From the NCBI GenBank assembly GCA_028289425.1, contig JANQPL010000018.1:248001-312000 (forward strand): DNA of 64,000 nucleotides, given 5' to 3'. This stretch comes from Alphaproteobacteria bacterium (lineage in GTDB: Bacteria; Pseudomonadota; Alphaproteobacteria; JANQMY01). Below are positions 62,533 through 64,000 of this stretch, in pieces. The translations under genes were made by a program, and so were the position numbers. Positions within the stretch are counted from its first letter, which is position 1. Each line of letters begins with the position of its first letter. The notes below the pieces were generated by a model. It saw only the letters and a program-made list of their open reading frames with translations. It ran no database searches and was not told the origin of the DNA.

Positions 62533-63123
62533 ATGAGCCGGTTAGAACAGATTGCCCCGAAGGATTGGGATCCGCGATTGAAATCCGCCATCAAGCCCGA
62601 AAATCTGACCGATCTGGAGCAGGGCCTGACGCGCTTTTTTGCCCATTGTCCGGACCAAGCGCTGGGGATGATGTCCTTCGCCGGCGCGCTCAAAGTCAAT
62701 CGCACGCTTCCGGAGCGGCTTGTTGAATTGGTGCGTTTGCGGGTTGCTTTCTTCAATCAATGCCGAAGTTGCATGGCCATTCGCTACACCGATGCGGTTG
62801 AAGATGGCGTAACCGAAGGGTTGGTATGCTCTTTAGAGAAACCGCAAGAAGCTGACGACCTCACACCCGCGGAGAAAGCCGCCATCCGTTACGGAGAATT
62901 GATGGCCACAGACCATTTAGCCATTGACGACAACATGTATGAAGAGCTGCGCAAACACTTCAATGAAAGCCAGATCGTCGAACTCGGCATGACGGTCGCT
63001 TTCTTTGTGGGCTTTGGACGCCTCGCGGCAACCTACCACATGGTTGAAGAGCTGCCGGAAAGTTTCAAAACCGAACCCGGCACTATTAGTCCGTGGGGAA
63101 ACGAAGCGATCCAGGTGCGGTGA
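62533..63123 (+). CDS. Carboxymuconolactone decarboxylase family (AhpD-like) protein
   Basis: 196 residues. The family block is LPERLVELVRLRVAFFNQCRSCMAIRYTDAVEDG, with the CxxC pair in CRSC. AhpD has CxxCxxxH; here the His position is Arg, so proton transfer may differ. TPAEKAAIRYGELMATDHLAI and VELGMTVAFFVGFGRLA complete the fold. Probably a peroxidase or disulfide-linked enzyme. The next VOC gene begins 6 bp or less after its stop. Confidence 0.88.
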   Translation: MSRLEQIAPKDWDPRLKSAIKPENLTDLEQGLTRFFAHCPDQALGMMSFAGALKVNRTLPERLVELVRLRVAFFNQCRSCMAIRYTDAVEDGVTEGLVCSLEKPQEADDLTPAEKAAIRYGELMATDHLAIDDNMYEELRKHFNESQIVELGMTVAFFVGFGRLAATYHMVEELPESFKTEPGTISPWGNEAIQVR

Positions 63124-63128
63124 CCGCT

Positions 63129-63650
63129 ATGTTGATGGGCAAATACCCGATCTTTCAATACGCATTCTTCGTCAACAATCTGGACGACGGCATCGAAAAA
63201 TGGAGCAAGTTTCTGGGTGCCGGCCCCTTCTTTGTGGCACGTCACCACAAGACCGATGAATTCTCCTACCGCGGACAGAATATCGAGGCGGATGTATCTT
63301 ATGCATTCGCCTATTGCGGCGAAACGCAAGTGCAGCTCATCGAGCAGCATGACGACTCACCGTCCATCTACCGCGACATGTACGGTCCCGGCGAAGAAGG
63401 GTTCCACCACATCGGTGTGCTGGTGTCTGACTTCCAAGCGGAACAGCAGCGCTTGCTGGACCTTGGCTTTGAGATCGGGACCGCCCTTTACGCCGACGGT
63501 GTCAACGCCACCTATTTCGATACGCGCGCTTGGAACGGCTGTTTTACGGAGATTCACGGCGACCCGCCGCACATCCTTGAGACCTTTGCCGGCTGGAAAA
63601 AGGCGCACGAAAAATGGCAGCCGGGCGATCAGGTCATCGCCAATCCCTGA
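63129..63650 (+). CDS. VOC family protein
   Basis: 173 residues from the ATG at 63129; a GTG at 63120 overlapping the previous stop is also possible. FQYAFFVNNLDDGIEKWSKFLGAGPFF at the start, GEEGFHHIGVLVSDFQAE in the middle (His ligand region) and FTEIHGDPPHILETF at the end (Glu) fit the glyoxalase fold. Close spacing to the CMD gene suggests an operon. Function unknown. Confidence 0.87.
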   Translation: MLMGKYPIFQYAFFVNNLDDGIEKWSKFLGAGPFFVARHHKTDEFSYRGQNIEADVSYAFAYCGETQVQLIEQHDDSPSIYRDMYGPGEEGFHHIGVLVSDFQAEQQRLLDLGFEIGTALYADGVNATYFDTRAWNGCFTEIHGDPPHILETFAGWKKAHEKWQPGDQVIANP

Positions 63651-63743
63651 GAGAGGCCCGCGCCGTTAACCAATCTCCGCGCCTTGCGGGGTGATTGCAC
63701 GCCTTCTATAGTCCCGCTGAATCGACGAGGACCTATTGGAGTC

Positions 63744-64000
63744 ATGCCACAATCGAGTCTTCAGAAGCGGCGGGATCGGCCCTGTCATCTGGCCATTGTT
63801 GTTCCCTGCTTTAACGAAGAAGACGTGCTGCCGCTCAGCATTGCTACTTTGCTCCAACAGCTCCGGGAAATGATCGATGCTGATCAGTGTACGAAGGACA
63901 GCTATGTGGTCCTGGTGGATGATGGATCATCCGACAGCACATGGGACGTTATCGAAGAAGCCGTGAACGACCATGTGGGGTCTTTCCGCGGTTTGCGTCT
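63744..64000 (+). CDS. Glycosyltransferase family 2 (start only, cut by window end)
   Basis: The first 85 residues of a GT2 protein from the ATG at 63744 (TTGGAG upstream). CHLAIVVPCFNEEDVLPLSIATLLQQL and VVLVDDGSSDSTWDVIEEA (DxD-like metal region) are typical of dolichyl-phosphate or undecaprenyl-phosphate sugar transferases (DPM1/ArnC side of the family). The rest is outside the window. Confidence 0.88.
   Translation, partial: MPQSSLQKRRDRPCHLAIVVPCFNEEDVLPLSIATLLQQLREMIDADQCTKDSYVVLVDDGSSDSTWDVIEEAVNDHVGSFRGLR

Noticed and set aside
1-64000. CRISPR arrays, transposases, phage structural genes, rRNA
   Set aside because: No regularly spaced direct repeats, no transposase or phage motifs, and no rRNA-like sequence were seen on either strand.

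Overview
The window looks like a chromosomal segment of an alphaproteobacterium. The evidence is the cell-envelope run mltB-like/rlpA/dacA/tmk/holB/tatD in the order usual for that class, a PdhS/PleC-like sensor kinase, an ExoD protein, and many degradative enzymes (two P450s, a CaiB-type CoA-transferase, thioesterase II, SDR, glutathione transferases). A recognisable bciA (8-vinyl reductase of chlorophyll synthesis) hints at a phototrophic lineage, but no other photosynthesis gene is present. No rRNA, CRISPR array, transposase or complete prophage was seen. There is one tRNA (Ser-TGA).

Layout. 1-5.6 kb: minus-strand envelope and replication genes (tatD partial, holB, tmk, dacA, rlpA, lytic transglycosylase). 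6.1-12.5 kb: the most interesting part, a probable Fap-like functional-amyloid locus. On the plus strand lies an outer-membrane beta-barrel with an N-terminal lipobox and coiled coil (FapF-like). Facing it on the minus strand are two Asn/Asp/Ala/Gly-rich repeat proteins with signal peptides (fibre-subunit candidates), a small Asn-rich secreted protein, a periplasmic C39-type peptidase (FapD-like), and a secreted protein with a double-glycine leader motif. Two back-to-back terminators close the convergent units, and a very stable stem-loop follows the second subunit gene. 13-18.4 kb: DUF3237 protein, a large TPR/GT41 O-GlcNAc-transferase-like protein, glucose-1-phosphate cytidylyltransferase, a cupin and an unknown exported protein.

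18.6-30 kb: tRNA-Ser with a nearby duplicate of its 3' end; HxlR-type regulator divergent from a VOC protein and a GST; CPBP protease and bciA; a DoxD/DoxX-like membrane protein; a ydbH-ynbE-ydbL lipid-transport operon; a zinc metallopeptidase; a methyltransferase and a GST. 30-44.6 kb: a two-subunit sodium/solute symporter, TetR regulator, thioesterase II, sensor kinase, a CMAS-like methyltransferase, a PilZ-methyltransferase fusion, an RND/MMPL transporter, a P450 and an outer-membrane beta-barrel candidate. 44.8-47.7 kb: an arginine-to-glutamate-semialdehyde unit (arginine dihydrolase-like enzyme translationally coupled to ornithine aminotransferase, with an Lrp regulator upstream). 47.8-64 kb: a mixed set of small catabolic or oxidoreductase genes, a truncated CobT-like VWA protein, an ABC exporter preceded by two strong hairpins, ExoD, a CoA-transferase/SDR group, a second P450, and the start of a GT2 glycosyltransferase.

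Working model for the centrepiece: subunits are exported by Sec, accessory proteins with an [LM]S-x7-RG[GK] motif are cut by the C39 peptidase in the periplasm, and fibres leave through the FapF-like barrel. This rests on family resemblance, motifs and gene order only.
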